Source: Kitasatospora fiedleri (GTDB taxonomy: Bacteria; Actinomycetota; Actinomycetes; Streptomycetales; Streptomycetaceae). From it: 64,000 nucleotides of DNA. This document shows, piece after piece, positions 17,808 through 26,924 of this stretch. Positions within the stretch are counted from its first letter, which is position 1; every line of letters begins with the position of its first letter. The stretch spans positions 4,712,001-4,776,000 of the forward strand of contig NZ_OX419519.1 in assembly GCF_948472415.1 (NCBI RefSeq). Reading direction: 5' to 3'. A program made the translations under genes and the position numbers. Under the pieces are notes generated by a model. It made no database searches. It saw only the letters and a list, made by a program, of their open reading frames with translations, and was not told the origin of the DNA.

Positions 17808-18548
17808 GTGGACAACTCTCCCGTGCAGGACCCGCAGGGCCCGCTGCCCGCCCCGCTGCCGAAGAACGAGCCCGCACCGGCTCCCGACCGGACCCCCGGT
17901 ACCGACCTGGCCGCCGAACTGCGCGCCTCCGACGCCGACCGCGAACGCGTCGCCGACCTGCTCCGCGACGCCTACGCCGAGGGCCGGCTCACCGTCGACG
18001 AGCACGCCGAACGCATCGAGGCCGCCTACGGCGCCCGCACCTTCGGCGAGTTGGAGCCCCTCACCCGCGACCTCCCCGGCCATCCCGGGCCGATCCGGCA
18101 CAACCTCACCAAGGCCCCGCTGGACGACCGGGCTCCCGCGCCGCAGCCCGCGCTGCCCCCGGCCCGGGCCGAGGCGCCCACCATGGTCGCGGTGTTCGGC
18201 GGCGCCGCCCGCAAGGGCCGCTGGCGGGTGGGCTCCCACCTCAAGGCGGTCGCCGTCTTCGGCGGCATCGAGATCGACCTCACCGACGCGGTCTTCGAGT
18301 CCCCCGAGGTGGTCATCGAGGTGGTCTCGGTGTTCGGCGGGGTCGACATCCGGGTCCCCGAGAACGTCAGCCTGCACGGCGGCGGCGCCGGGGTGTTCGG
18401 CGGCTTCGAGGTCCGCGAGCAGACCTCCGCCGACCCGTACGCGCCCGTGGTCCGGGTCAAGGGCGCCGCGGTGTTCGGCGGAGTCGACGCCAAGCCGCGC
18501 CGCGGCAAGAAGCTCAAGGAGTGGGTGCGCCGGCAGCTCGACAGCTGA
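17808..18548 (+). CDS. DUF1707 and LiaF-like domain protein
   Basis: This 246-residue protein has a Pro-rich N-terminus and a DUF1707 segment (about residues 38-88; LRASDADRERVADLLRDAY and GRLTVDEHAERI). A C-terminal cell-wall stress response domain of the LiaF type contains four repeats of the form VFGG (AVFGGIEIDL, SVFGGVDIRV and similar). No transmembrane segment is evident, so it is probably cytoplasmic or membrane-associated. LiaF-like domains modulate envelope-stress signalling, but the role here is unknown. A leaderless GTG start fits the promoter just upstream. Confidence 0.85.
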   Translation: MDNSPVQDPQGPLPAPLPKNEPAPAPDRTPGTDLAAELRASDADRERVADLLRDAYAEGRLTVDEHAERIEAAYGARTFGELEPLTRDLPGHPGPIRHNLTKAPLDDRAPAPQPALPPARAEAPTMVAVFGGAARKGRWRVGSHLKAVAVFGGIEIDLTDAVFESPEVVIEVVSVFGGVDIRVPENVSLHGGGAGVFGGFEVREQTSADPYAPVVRVKGAAVFGGVDAKPRRGKKLKEWVRRQLDS

Positions 18549-18791
18549 CCTGCGCGGTCACCGGCGGGGCGTCAACTCGCCGGGCGGCACTCGTCGTTGT
18601 CCCGAGTGCAGGGCGTAGTCGATTGCGTGCGGTGTGCATGAATCCGGGAGCGGCGGGGTAGTTCCCCTCGCACATCGTTCCTGTACGGCTGTGACCCCGC
18701 GGGTCGGCGACGGTGCCACGGCGAGGGAGCACGGGGCAGTCGGGCAGGAGGCGACATTGTCCCCGAGCCTTGAGCCTGGTCAGGAGTCACC

Positions 18792-19142
18792 GTGCTGCAT
18801 CCGATCGAGTCCAGCGCCACCGCCGCCGCCCGCCGCCCGGCGGCCCAGCCGGACGTGGACGACAACCCCTGGCACACCTCGGCCGCCTGCCGCAGCGACG
18901 AGGCCGGGCTGTTCTTCGCCCCCTCCAAGGAGCCGACGGCCGCCCGGCTCTCCCGCGAGGAGCAGGCCAAGCGGGTCTGCGCCCGCTGTCCGGTCCTGCT
19001 CGAATGCCGCGAGCACGCCCTCGCCCAGCCCGAGCCCTACGGCGTCTGGGGCGGCCTCACCGCCGCCGAACGCCGGGTCGTCCTCACCCGCCGCCGACGC
19101 CGGGACACGGAGATCCGCGTCCCGGCCCGGATAGCCGGCTGA
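18792..19142 (+). CDS. WhiB-like iron-sulfur transcription regulator
   Basis: This 116-residue Wbl protein has the four cluster ligands Cys33, Cys63, Cys66 and Cys72 (AACRSDEAGLFF and VCARCPVLLEC). The GVWGG turn is at residues 84-88, and a basic C-terminal tail (RRRRR) follows. Wbl proteins bind a 4Fe-4S cluster and usually act with the principal sigma factor to control development, redox or antibiotic resistance genes. The neighbourhood (fumarase, DUF1707, glpX) resembles that of S. coelicolor wblI as recalled, but the paralogue was not proven. The GTG start has CAGGAG six bases upstream. The 243 bases before it carry no other gene. Confidence 0.93.
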   Translation: MLHPIESSATAAARRPAAQPDVDDNPWHTSAACRSDEAGLFFAPSKEPTAARLSREEQAKRVCARCPVLLECREHALAQPEPYGVWGGLTAAERRVVLTRRRRRDTEIRVPARIAG

Positions 19143-19251
19143 CGCCCGCCGCGCCGGACGCCGCGGGACCGCACCGAGGAGCACGGCACCAGGAGCACGG
19201 AACCGGGGGCGCGGGGAACCGCGCCCCCGACTCCGCGCCCGCGCGCCAGCG

Positions 19252-20292
19252 CTAGTTGGCGCGGTCGAAGTCGATCGCGCTGTACGCCCGCAGCTTGGCG
19301 AGCTTGTGGGTGGAGTCGATCCGGCGGATCGTCCCGCTCTTGGAGCGCATCACCAGCGACGAGGTGGTGGCGGTCTCCTGCCGGTAGTGGACGCCGCGCA
19401 GCAGCTCGCCGTCGGTGATGCCGGTCGCGACGAAGAACACGTTCTCGCCGCTGACCAGGTCGTCCGTGGTCAGGACGCGGTCCAGGTCGTGCCCGGCGTC
19501 CAGCGCCTTCTGCCGCTCGGCCGCGTCCTTCGGCCAGAGCCTGCCCTGGATGACGCCGCCCATGCACTTCATCGCGCAGGCCGCGATGATGCCCTCGGGG
19601 GTGCCGCCGATGCCCATCAGCAGGTCGATGCCGGTCTCCTCGCGGGCGGCCATGATCGCGCCGGCCACGTCGCCGTCCGAGATGAACTTGATCCGGGCGC
19701 CGGCCTCCCGGATCTCCCGGACCAGGTCGTCGTGCCGGGGCCGGTCCAGCACCACGACGGTGACGTCCTCGACGGCGGAGCCCTTGGCCTTGGCGACTCG
19801 GCGGATGTTGACCGCGGGCGGGGCGGTGATGTCGACGTAGTCGGCGGCCTCGGGGCCGCAGACCAGCTTGTCCATGTAGAACACCGCGCTGGGGTCGAAC
19901 ATGGTGCCGCGGTCGGCGACCGCGAGGACCGCGACCGCGTTGTTCATGCCCTTGGCGGTGAGGGTGGTGCCGTCCACCGGGTCGACGGCGACGTCGCACT
20001 CGGCGCCGGTGCCGTCGCCGACCCGCTCGCCGTTGTAGAGCATCGGGGCCTCGTCCTTCTCCCCCTCGCCGATGACGACGATGCCGTTCATCGAGACGGT
20101 GGAGACGAGGGTGCGCATGGCCTTCACGGCCGCGCCGTCGGCGCCGTTCTTGTCGCCCCGGCCGACCCAGCGGCCGGCGGCCATCGCGGCGGCCTCGGTG
20201 ACCCGGACCAGTTCGAGGGCGAGGTTGCGGTCGGGGGCCTCCGGAGCGACCTCCAGAGCGGAGGGGAGGTGGTGCGGGTACTGCGTGGTCAT
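19252..20292 (-). CDS. glpX: Class II fructose-1,6-bisphosphatase GlpX
   Basis: This 346-residue enzyme hydrolyses fructose-1,6-bisphosphate to fructose-6-phosphate in gluconeogenesis. The metal and substrate motifs are GIVVIGEGEKDEAPML, AVDPVDGTT and GIGGTPEGI. Length is normal for actinobacterial GlpX, the essential gluconeogenic FBPase of this group. The ATG is preceded by AGAGGTAACG. It is convergent with the whiB-like gene and divergent from the DUF4245 gene. Confidence 0.96.
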   Translation of the reverse strand: MTTQYPHHLPSALEVAPEAPDRNLALELVRVTEAAAMAAGRWVGRGDKNGADGAAVKAMRTLVSTVSMNGIVVIGEGEKDEAPMLYNGERVGDGTGAECDVAVDPVDGTTLTAKGMNNAVAVLAVADRGTMFDPSAVFYMDKLVCGPEAADYVDITAPPAVNIRRVAKAKGSAVEDVTVVVLDRPRHDDLVREIREAGARIKFISDGDVAGAIMAAREETGIDLLMGIGGTPEGIIAACAMKCMGGVIQGRLWPKDAAERQKALDAGHDLDRVLTTDDLVSGENVFFVATGITDGELLRGVHYRQETATTSSLVMRSKSGTIRRIDSTHKLAKLRAYSAIDFDRAN

Positions 20293-20517
20293 CGTCGTTA
20301 CCTCTCTGTACGCGACGGCCAGACAGCACCGGGACGCGGAGGGTCACCGGCACTGCGATGAGGGTTGCTGCGATCGTATCGGCAGGTGGAAGGGGTGTCT
20401 GTGGCGCACTCCCCGCGTACCCCTCACCGGCCTCGCCACCCCGCCCCGCCCGCCCCGTCCGCCCCTCCCGCCCGGTCCCGCCCCGCCCCGGCACGCGATG
20501 CCCGCGTAAGCGCCGCC

Positions 20518-20523
20518 TACCAT
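20518..20523 (+). promoter_or_regulatory. Leaderless promoter -10 box (DUF4245 gene)
   Basis: TACCAT, six bases, then the GTG start at 20530; no ribosome-binding site. Confidence 0.65.
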
Positions 20524-20529
20524 GGGCGG

Positions 20530-21057
20530 GTGGCAGGCAACAGCAGCAACAGGGGCCGTCAGACGGTACGGGACATGGTCCTGTCGATGGCGGCGGTCGG
20601 CGTCGTGGTGGTGGTCGCGTACTTCTCGATCCCCAGCGCGGACGGCAAGAACGGCGTCCACGCGGTGCCGTACCAAGTCGAACTGGCCTCGGCGAAGCGG
20701 GCCGCGCCGTACCCGCTGCTCGGACCGGAGCAGCTCCCGGACGGCTGGAAGGCCACCTCGGTCAGCTACGGCCGGGACGACAAGGGCCGCGCCGCCTGGC
20801 ACCTGGGCCTGAACACCGCCTCCGGCCAGTACGCGGCGGTCGAGCAGAGCGACGGCAAGTCCGCGGACGTGGTGGCGCTGAACGTGCCGGGCGCCGAGCC
20901 GGACGGCACCGCCACGGTGGCGGGCCAGGAGTGGCAGCGGGTGCAGGGCGACCGCTACCGGGCGCTGGTCCGCCCGGCCGGCGACACCGGCACCACGGTG
21001 CTCACCGGCACCGCCTCCTACGAGGAGCTCGCCCGGCTCGCCGAGACGCTCCGGTAG
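20530..21057 (+). CDS. DUF4245 membrane-anchored protein
   Basis: This 175-residue protein has a short basic cytoplasmic N-terminus and one transmembrane helix (about residues 14-36, VLSMAAVGVVVVVAYF). An extracytoplasmic DUF4245 domain follows (PYPLLGPEQLPDGWKATSV and a C-terminal LTGTASYEELARLAETL). DUF4245 genes sit beside glpX in many actinobacteria; their function is unknown. The longer open frame begins at 20365, but the residues before 20530 are Pro/Arg shadow sequence, and the GTG at 20530 is spaced correctly for leaderless translation. Confidence 0.85.
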   Translation: MAGNSSNRGRQTVRDMVLSMAAVGVVVVVAYFSIPSADGKNGVHAVPYQVELASAKRAAPYPLLGPEQLPDGWKATSVSYGRDDKGRAAWHLGLNTASGQYAAVEQSDGKSADVVALNVPGAEPDGTATVAGQEWQRVQGDRYRALVRPAGDTGTTVLTGTASYEELARLAETLR

Positions 21058-21103
21058 CGCGCGACGGCGACGCGCGGAGGCAGTCCACGACCGCAGCGCA
21101 CGA

Positions 21104-21138
21104 CGAAGGCCCCCGCCGGGGAACGGCGGGGGCCTTCG
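21104..21138. terminator. Bidirectional terminator
   Basis: CGAAGGCCCCCGCC pairs exactly with GGCGGGGGCCTTCG between the DUF4245 gene and the convergent reductase gene. Confidence 0.88.
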
Positions 21139-21177
21139 CGGTCACCGGTGCCGGCGGAGCGCCGGCGGCCGGGAGGA

Positions 21178-21771
21178 TCAGACGGTGGTGACGACCTCGT
21201 CGTAGGCCAGGCGCGGGCTGCGCGGGAACCAGGCGTCCTCGCCCGGCTTGCCGATGTTGACCACGGCCAGCACCGAGTGCTCGCCGTCGCCGAAGAACTC
21301 CTTGTTGATGCCCTCGGCGTCGTAGCCGGTCATCGGGCCGGCGGCCAGGCCGGCGGCGCGGACGCCGATGATGAAGTAGGCGGCCTGCAGGGCGCCGTTC
21401 AGGGTGGCGGAGGACTCGCGGACCGCGCGCTCGGAGAAGAACATGTCCTTCGCCTGCGGGAAGTGCGGCAGCTGGGTCGGGAGCTCCTCGTGGAACTCGT
21501 TGTCGGCGGCCAGGATGGCGACCAGCGGCGCGCCGGAGGTCTTGGCCTTGTTGCCGTCGGCCATGTGCTGGACGAGGCGGGCGCGGCCCTCCTCGGAGCG
21601 GACCAGGACGATGCGCAGCGGCTGCTGGTTGAAGGCGGTCGGGCCGAACTTCACCAGGTCGTAGATCGCCTGGACCTGCTCGTCGCTGACCGGCTCGTCC
21701 GAGAAGGTGTTGGCGGTGCGGGCCTCGCGGAAGAGCAGGTCCTGAGCGGCGGCGTCGAGTGCCAGGGTCAT
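21178..21771 (-). CDS. RutE/HadB-like malonic semialdehyde reductase (nitroreductase family)
   Basis: This 197-residue flavin-dependent nitroreductase-fold protein belongs to the family annotated as malonic semialdehyde reductase. The conserved blocks are REARTANTFSDEPV, VKFGPTAFNQQPLR and AAGLAAGPMTGYD. RutE reduces malonic semialdehyde to 3-hydroxypropionate in pyrimidine degradation. No rut genes are nearby, so a general aldehyde or quinone reductase role is as likely. The divergent upstream region has an AT-rich possible operator. Confidence 0.85.
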   Translation of the reverse strand: MTLALDAAAQDLLFREARTANTFSDEPVSDEQVQAIYDLVKFGPTAFNQQPLRIVLVRSEEGRARLVQHMADGNKAKTSGAPLVAILAADNEFHEELPTQLPHFPQAKDMFFSERAVRESSATLNGALQAAYFIIGVRAAGLAAGPMTGYDAEGINKEFFGDGEHSVLAVVNIGKPGEDAWFPRSPRLAYDEVVTTV

Positions 21772-21837
21772 GTCTGTGTCCTACCTCAGATGGAGACGGG
21801 GTCCGGTCGGCGGCTGGGGTGCCGCACGCTGAGGTGC

Positions 21838-21858
21838 AACTTCGATGAAACTTAAACC
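21838..21858 (-). promoter_or_regulatory. Possible operator/promoter of the reductase gene
   Basis: An AT-rich island reading AACTTCGATGAAACTTAAAC with a TTC-GAT-GAA dyad and repeated AACTT lies 67-87 bases upstream of the start. It resembles a MarR/HxlR-type site only in general form. Confidence 0.25.
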
Positions 21859-21918
21859 ATTCCCGCACGGGGTGGTGACGTACCTCACAGCCCCGCCGCC
21901 GCCCCGGGCGGCCGGCCG

Positions 21919-22158
21919 TCACTCCTCGGCGGGCTCCCCGGCGGCCAGCGCCGCGTCCAACCGGGCCCGGGCGCCGTCCAGCCAGCGCTGGCAGACCTTA
22001 GCCAACTCCTCGCCGCGCTCCCACAGCGCCAGCGACTCCTCCAGCGTCGTCCCGCCGGTCTCCAGCCGCCGGACCACCTCCAGCAGCTCGTCCCGCGCCT
22101 GCTCGTACCCGAGCGCCTGCTCCGGACCCGCTTCCCGCTGACCGCGCTGATCTGCCAT
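21919..22158 (-). CDS. xseB: Exonuclease VII small subunit
   Basis: This 79-residue protein is the small subunit of exonuclease VII, which degrades single-stranded DNA to acid-soluble oligonucleotides with XseA. The conserved helical hairpin is GYEQARDELLEVVRRLETGG, then LEESLALWERGEELAKVCQ. The open frame is longer, but the ATG at 22158 gives the family N-terminus. TACCCT seven bases before it may be a leaderless -10 box. It is usually directly after xseA; here a broken sigma-factor gene lies between. Confidence 0.9.
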   Translation of the reverse strand: MADQRGQREAGPEQALGYEQARDELLEVVRRLETGGTTLEESLALWERGEELAKVCQRWLDGARARLDAALAAGEPAEE

Positions 22159-22290
22159 GCCGCCCAGGGTAGGCGCTGCTCCCGACAAACCCGGCGCACC
22201 CCGGCCCGCGTCCGCCCCGGCCTGTTCCGCTCCGCTCTGTTCCGCTCTGCCGGACCTGAGCACCCCGCGCCCGGGCCCGCACCGGGGCCC

Positions 22291-23009
22291 CTACCGCGGC
22301 CGCGGCTTCCGCGAGCACTCCACCGCGCCCTCCCGGCGGCGCCCGCCGACCGCCTGACCCGCCGTCCGGACCGCCGACCCCGCCGTGTCCGCAGTCCCCG
22401 CCCCCGCCGTCCGGCGGCGCGGCCCCACCCCGTGCCGGGCCGGGGGCGGCGCGCCCTCGGCCAGCGATCGGCGCAGGTTCAGCCGGGCCCGGTAGGTCAG
22501 CGTCTTGACGGCGCCGACCCGCAGCCCGATCCGGTCCGCGATCTCCAGCGAGCTCAGCCCGTCCCAGTAGCGCAGCCGGAGCACCGCCCGCTGACGCTCG
22601 TTCAGCACCGCCAGCGCCGCGCCCACCCGCTCCGCCTCCACCGCCGCGATCACCGCCTCCTCGACCCGCACCCCGAATCCCGGTCCGCGACCGCCGCCAC
22701 CGTCGACTCGCGCCGGGTGGAACGCCGTTTCTCGTGGTCCAGCAGCACGTGGCGGGCGATGGTGAACATCCACGCGCCGATATCCGTGCCCGTCCAGTGG
22801 AAACCGCGAATTCCCGCCATCGCCCGGACGAAAGTGTCCTGGGCCAGGTCCTCGGCCAGCGGGCGGTTCCCGGTCCGGCGCAGCAGGAACCCCAGCACCG
22901 CGCCGTGGTGGCACCGGTAGATGACCGCCCAGGCCTCGCGGTTCCCGGACTTCGCGGCCTCGATCAGCGCGGGCGTCACCGCCGGTCGGCCCGCCGGGGG
23001 GACGTCCAT
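22291..23009 (-). pseudogene. ECF-type sigma factor split by a frameshift
   Basis: Two adjoining frames together make one sigma-70 family protein. The first (ATG at 23009, GGAGG seven bases upstream, stop at 22650-22652) carries region 2, with LAEDLAQDTFVRAMAG and WMFTIARHVLLDHEKRR. The second frame, ending at 22291, carries region 4, with LNERQRAVLRLRYWDGLSS and GAVKTLTYRARLNLRR. They join if one base is re-read in the GGGG run near 22675, giving DRDSG-VRVEEAV. This fits a 1-base deletion, a sequencing error, or programmed -1 slippage. An 80-residue basic, Ala/Gly-rich tail follows region 4. No anti-sigma gene is adjacent. Confidence 0.75.
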
Positions 23010-23176
23010 GCCAAACCTCCGGAAAACGCCGGAAAAGGGAAGGGCCGTCACACTAGGACCCGTCCCGACCCGGTGCAAGCAGTTCCCGGGAAAGCGCCGG
23101 CAATTCCCGCCGATTTCCGCGCGGAGGGGGGCTCGCGGGCAATTCCGCGAGCCGGTTCCGGACGGTCGACGGACCG

Positions 23177-24463
23177 TCAGCCCGCCGCCCCGGCGGTCTC
23201 CTCCCCGGCTTCCCCGTCCGGCCCGGCCCCGGCCTCCTCGGCCCCGGCCTCCTCAGCCCCGGCCACCCGCACCTCGAACGCGCCGCCCGCCACCCGGGCC
23301 CGCAGCGCCTCGCCGGTCGCGGCCTGCCCGGGATCGGTCAGCACCGTGCCGTCCGCCCGCTGCAGCACCGCGTACCCGCGCTCCAGGGTGGCCAGCGGCG
23401 ACAGCGCCACCACCCGGGCCAGGGCGTGCCCCAGGTCGGTCTGGGCATGGTCCAGCCGGTGCCCCAGCACCCGCCGGGCCCGCTCCACCAGCGCGTCCAC
23501 CTCCGCCCCGCGGGCCGCCACCGCCTCGGCCGGCGCCGCCAGCACCGGGCGGCTGCGCACCGCGGCCAGCCCCGCGGACTCCCGCTCCACCCGGTTCAGC
23601 ACGTGCCGCCGCGCCCGGTCCCGCAACTGCCGCACCTTCGCCAGCTCCTCGCCCACGTCCGGCACCACCCGCTTCGCCGCGTCGGTCGGCGTGGAGGCCC
23701 GGAAGTCCGCGACGAAGTCCAGCAGCGGCCGGTCCGGCTCGTGCCCGATCGCGCTCACCACCGGCGTCCGGGCCGCCGCCACCGTCCGCACCAGCTCCTC
23801 GTCGGAGAACGGCAGCAGGTCCTCCACGCTGCCGCCGCCGCGGGCCACCACGATCACCTCGACCTCCGGCAGCGCGTCCAACTCCCGCACCGCCGCGCAC
23901 ACCTGGCCCACCGCCTGCGGCCCCTGCACCAGCACGTTGCGCACCTCGAAGCGCACCGCCGGCCAGCGCCGCCGGGCGTTCTCCAGCACGTCCCGCTCGG
24001 CCGCCGAACCCCGGCCGGTGACCAGGCCCACGCAGCCCGGCAGGAACGGCAGCGGCCGCTTCCGGGCGTCCTCGAACAGGCCCTCGGCGAACAGTCGCCG
24101 CTTCAACTGCTCCAGCCGGGCCAGCAGTTCACCCAGGCCGACCAGCCGCAGCTCGGAGGCCCGGAGCGAGAGCGTGCCGCGCGCCGTGTACCACTCCGGC
24201 TTCGCCCGGACGATCACCCGGGCGCCCTCCTGCACGGCGTCCGCGACCTGCTCGAACACCTGCCGGAAGCAGGTCACCGTCAGGGAGACGTCCCGGTCCG
24301 GGTCGCGCAGGGTCAGGAACACCATGCCCGCCCCCGGCCGCCGGTTCAGCTGCGCGATCTGTCCCTCCACCCAGACCTCGCCCAGCCGGTCGACCCATCC
24401 GCCGATCAACGCCGAGACCTTGCCCACCGGCAGGGGCGCTTCAGGACTGCTCGTGTTGGCCAT
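23177..24463 (-). CDS. xseA: Exonuclease VII large subunit
   Basis: This is the catalytic subunit of exonuclease VII, 428 residues. An N-terminal OB-fold (VSALIGGWVDRLGEVWVEGQ, about residues 14-110) is followed by the nuclease core with GLVTGRGSAAERDVL, VARGGGSVEDLLPFSDEELVR and SAIGHEPDRPLLDFVADFRAS. Long basic helices and a C-terminal LERGYAVL motif complete the enzyme. The last 40 residues are low-complexity Ala/Glu/Gly with an EEAGAE repeat. The ATG appears leaderless. Separation from xseB by another gene is unusual. Confidence 0.95.
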   Translation of the reverse strand: MANTSSPEAPLPVGKVSALIGGWVDRLGEVWVEGQIAQLNRRPGAGMVFLTLRDPDRDVSLTVTCFRQVFEQVADAVQEGARVIVRAKPEWYTARGTLSLRASELRLVGLGELLARLEQLKRRLFAEGLFEDARKRPLPFLPGCVGLVTGRGSAAERDVLENARRRWPAVRFEVRNVLVQGPQAVGQVCAAVRELDALPEVEVIVVARGGGSVEDLLPFSDEELVRTVAAARTPVVSAIGHEPDRPLLDFVADFRASTPTDAAKRVVPDVGEELAKVRQLRDRARRHVLNRVERESAGLAAVRSRPVLAAPAEAVAARGAEVDALVERARRVLGHRLDHAQTDLGHALARVVALSPLATLERGYAVLQRADGTVLTDPGQAATGEALRARVAGGAFEVRVAGAEEAGAEEAGAGPDGEAGEETAGAAG

Positions 24464-24469
24464 CCCCCG

Positions 24470-24475
24470 AGGCTA
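24470..24475 (-). promoter_or_regulatory. Leaderless promoter -10 box (xseA)
   Basis: On the minus strand TAGCCT is followed by CGGGGG and then ATG. Confidence 0.65.
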
Positions 24476-24493
24476 GCCCCCGGGCGGGACACC

Positions 24494-25858
24494 TCAGGGG
24501 CGCGTCCCGCTCCCGCGCGCCCGGTTCCGCCCGCGCTGGGCGACCAGCACCACCAGCCCCACCGCCAGCCACACCGCCCCCACCACCTGCGCGGTGTGCG
24601 CGGCCTCCACCAGCACCGCCACCAGCACCGCGACCCCCAGCACCGGCACCACCCCGTGCCGCAGCCAGTCCCGCGAGCCCCCGCGCACCACGTACCAGCC
24701 CACCACCGAGGCGTGCAGCAGCACGAACGCGGTCAGCGCGCCGACGTTCACCACCGAGGTCAGCTGGTCCAGCCCGTCGTCCCGGCGGGCCGCCCAGACC
24801 GCCGCCACCAGCGTGATCACGGCCGCGGTCAGCAGCGCCCGCCGGGGCACCGCCGTCCGCTCGTCCACCACGCCCAGCAGGCGCGGCAGCCGCCCCTCCC
24901 GCCCCATCGCGAACACCAGCCGCCCGGCCGCCGCCTGCCCGGCCAGCGCCGCGAACGCCGCCCCGATCGCCTTGGACACCGCGATCAGCACGTGCAGCCA
25001 GTGCCCGACCGCGGACTCCACGGTGTCGTAGAACGCCGAGCCCTGCGCCTCCGGGTCGGCCGCCAGCTGCTGCGGCGCCGTCGGCTCCAGCAGCGCCGCC
25101 AGGTAGGTCTGCGTCACGAACAGCAGCCCGGCCAGCGCCAGGCACCACAGCACCGCCCGGGCCACCGCCGCCGACGCGCCGACCGCCTCCTCGACGAACG
25201 AGGCGATCGCGTCGAAGCCCAGGTAGGAGAGCACCGCCACCGACACCGCCGACAGCACCGCCGTCAACGAGAACCCGCCGACTCCCCCGAACGGGGACCC
25301 CCAGTCGCGCGCCGCCCCGTCCCGGGCCAGCACCACCACCGCCGCGACCACGAAGACCGCCAGCACCACGACCTCCATCGCCAGCACCGCGAACCCGACC
25401 ACCGCCGCCGTCCGCACCCCGGTCAGGTTGAGCGCCGTGGTGACCAGCACCGCCAGCACCGTCCACACCCAGCGCGAGACGTCCGGCACCAGCGAGTTGA
25501 GCGCGATCCCGGAGAACAGGTACGCCACCGCCGGGATCAGCAGGTAGTCGAGCATCGCCATCCACCCGGCGACGAACCCCGGCCCCTCGCCCAACCCGGC
25601 CCGGGCGTACGCGAACACCGAGCCGGCCCGCGGCACCGCCCGCACCATCTCGGCGTACGACAGCGCGGTGAACCCCATCGCCACCGTCGCCACCAGGTAC
25701 ACCGCCGCCACCGCGCCGTGGCTCTTCGCGTCCAGCACGCCGAACACGCCGACCGGCGCCATCGGGGCGATGAACAGCAGCCCGTACACCATCAGATCCC
25801 GCACCCCGAGGGTGCGCCGCAGCCCAGCCGTGCTCGCCTGTGTGCTCACCCTGGCCAT
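24494..25858 (-). CDS. APC-superfamily amino acid permease
   Basis: This permease of about 454 residues has 12 predicted transmembrane helices and belongs to the amino acid-polyamine-organocation superfamily. The first helix motif is DLMVYGLLFIAPMAPVGVFG, and the conserved SYAEMVRAVPRAGSVFAYA loop follows (GSVF is the backbone substrate-binding region). SYLGFDAIASFVEEA is helix 6. The substrate is not predictable; cationic or small amino acids are typical. The ATG at 25858 and GTG at 25849 are both possible starts. The gene is divergent from ispH with only 74 bases between them. Confidence 0.88.
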   Translation of the reverse strand: MARVSTQASTAGLRRTLGVRDLMVYGLLFIAPMAPVGVFGVLDAKSHGAVAAVYLVATVAMGFTALSYAEMVRAVPRAGSVFAYARAGLGEGPGFVAGWMAMLDYLLIPAVAYLFSGIALNSLVPDVSRWVWTVLAVLVTTALNLTGVRTAAVVGFAVLAMEVVVLAVFVVAAVVVLARDGAARDWGSPFGGVGGFSLTAVLSAVSVAVLSYLGFDAIASFVEEAVGASAAVARAVLWCLALAGLLFVTQTYLAALLEPTAPQQLAADPEAQGSAFYDTVESAVGHWLHVLIAVSKAIGAAFAALAGQAAAGRLVFAMGREGRLPRLLGVVDERTAVPRRALLTAAVITLVAAVWAARRDDGLDQLTSVVNVGALTAFVLLHASVVGWYVVRGGSRDWLRHGVVPVLGVAVLVAVLVEAAHTAQVVGAVWLAVGLVVLVAQRGRNRARGSGTRP

Positions 25859-25920
25859 TCCACCCGGCCGCACCCGTCCGGCGGCGGCGGCGCGCGTCCG
25901 CCCCCCGCGGGACTCGCCCG

Positions 25921-25926
25921 TACGAT
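25921..25926 (+). promoter_or_regulatory. Leaderless promoter -10 box (ispH)
   Basis: TACGAT, then GGAGCC, then the ATG at 25933. Confidence 0.6.
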
Positions 25927-25932
25927 GGAGCC

Positions 25933-26907
25933 ATGTCCACCAGTGCTCAGCGCCGTGTCCTGCTCGCCGCCCCCCGTGGCTACTGCGCGGGTGTCGACCG
26001 CGCCGTGATCGCCGTGGAGAAGGCCCTGGAGCAGTACGGGGCGCCCATCTACGTCCGCAAGCAGATCGTCCACAACAAGTACGTCGTGCAGACCCTGGAG
26101 AAGCAGGGCGCGATCTTCGTCGACGAGACGGAGGAGGTGCCCGAGGGCTCGATCGTGGTCTTCTCGGCCCACGGCGTGGCCCCGTCCGTGCACGACGAGG
26201 CCGAGACCGGCCGGCTCGCCACCATCGACGCGACCTGCCCGCTGGTCACCAAGGTGCACAAGGAGGCCCGCCGCTTCGCCGACGAGGACTACGACATCCT
26301 GCTGATCGGCCACGAGGGGCACGAGGAGGTCGTCGGCACCATGGGCGAGGCCCCCGAGCGCATCCACCTGGTGGACGGCGCCGAGGACGTCGCCAACGTG
26401 CAGGTCCGCGACGAGTCCAAGCTGGTCTGGCTCTCCCAGACCACCCTCTCCGTGGACGAGACCATGGAGACCGTCGGCGCCCTCAAGCAGCGCTTCCCGC
26501 TGCTGGTCTCCCCGCCCAGCGACGACATCTGCTACGCCACCCAGAACCGCCAGGTCGCGGTCAAGCAGCTCGCCCCCGAGGCCGACCTGCTGATCGTGGT
26601 CGGCTCCAGGAACTCCTCCAACTCGGTCCGGCTGGTCGAGGTCGGCCTGGAGTACGGCGCCAGGGCCGCCCACCTGGTCGACTTCGCCGAGGAGATCGAC
26701 CCGGCCTGGCTGGAGGGCGTCACCACGGTCGGCCTGACCAGCGGCGCCTCGGTGCCGGAGATCCTGGTCGACGGCGTGCTCCGGCTCCTCGCCGAGCACG
26801 GCTTCGAGGACGTCCAGGTGGTCAAGACCGCCGAGGAGCACCTCACCTTCTCGCTCCCCAAGGAGCTCCGCCGCGACCTGCGCGCCGAGGCCGCCGGCAA
26901 GCTCTGA
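25933..26907 (+). CDS. ispH: 4-hydroxy-3-methylbut-2-enyl diphosphate reductase IspH
   Basis: IspH (LytB) is the last enzyme of the MEP pathway and converts HMBPP to IPP and DMAPP with a 4Fe-4S cluster. The 324-residue protein has the three cluster cysteines in GYCAGVDRAV (Cys18), ATCPLVTKVHKEA and DDICYATQNRQ. The catalytic Glu lies in the GHEGHEEVVGT region, with the GSRNSSNSVRL phosphate-binding motif after it. The open frame runs further upstream, but the ATG at 25933 matches the family start and sits six bases after TACGAT. Together with the cis-prenyltransferase at the window start it reflects isoprenoid supply. Confidence 0.96.
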   Translation: MSTSAQRRVLLAAPRGYCAGVDRAVIAVEKALEQYGAPIYVRKQIVHNKYVVQTLEKQGAIFVDETEEVPEGSIVVFSAHGVAPSVHDEAETGRLATIDATCPLVTKVHKEARRFADEDYDILLIGHEGHEEVVGTMGEAPERIHLVDGAEDVANVQVRDESKLVWLSQTTLSVDETMETVGALKQRFPLLVSPPSDDICYATQNRQVAVKQLAPEADLLIVVGSRNSSNSVRLVEVGLEYGARAAHLVDFAEEIDPAWLEGVTTVGLTSGASVPEILVDGVLRLLAEHGFEDVQVVKTAEEHLTFSLPKELRRDLRAEAAGKL

Positions 26908-26924
26908 CCCCCCGTCACCCCGAC

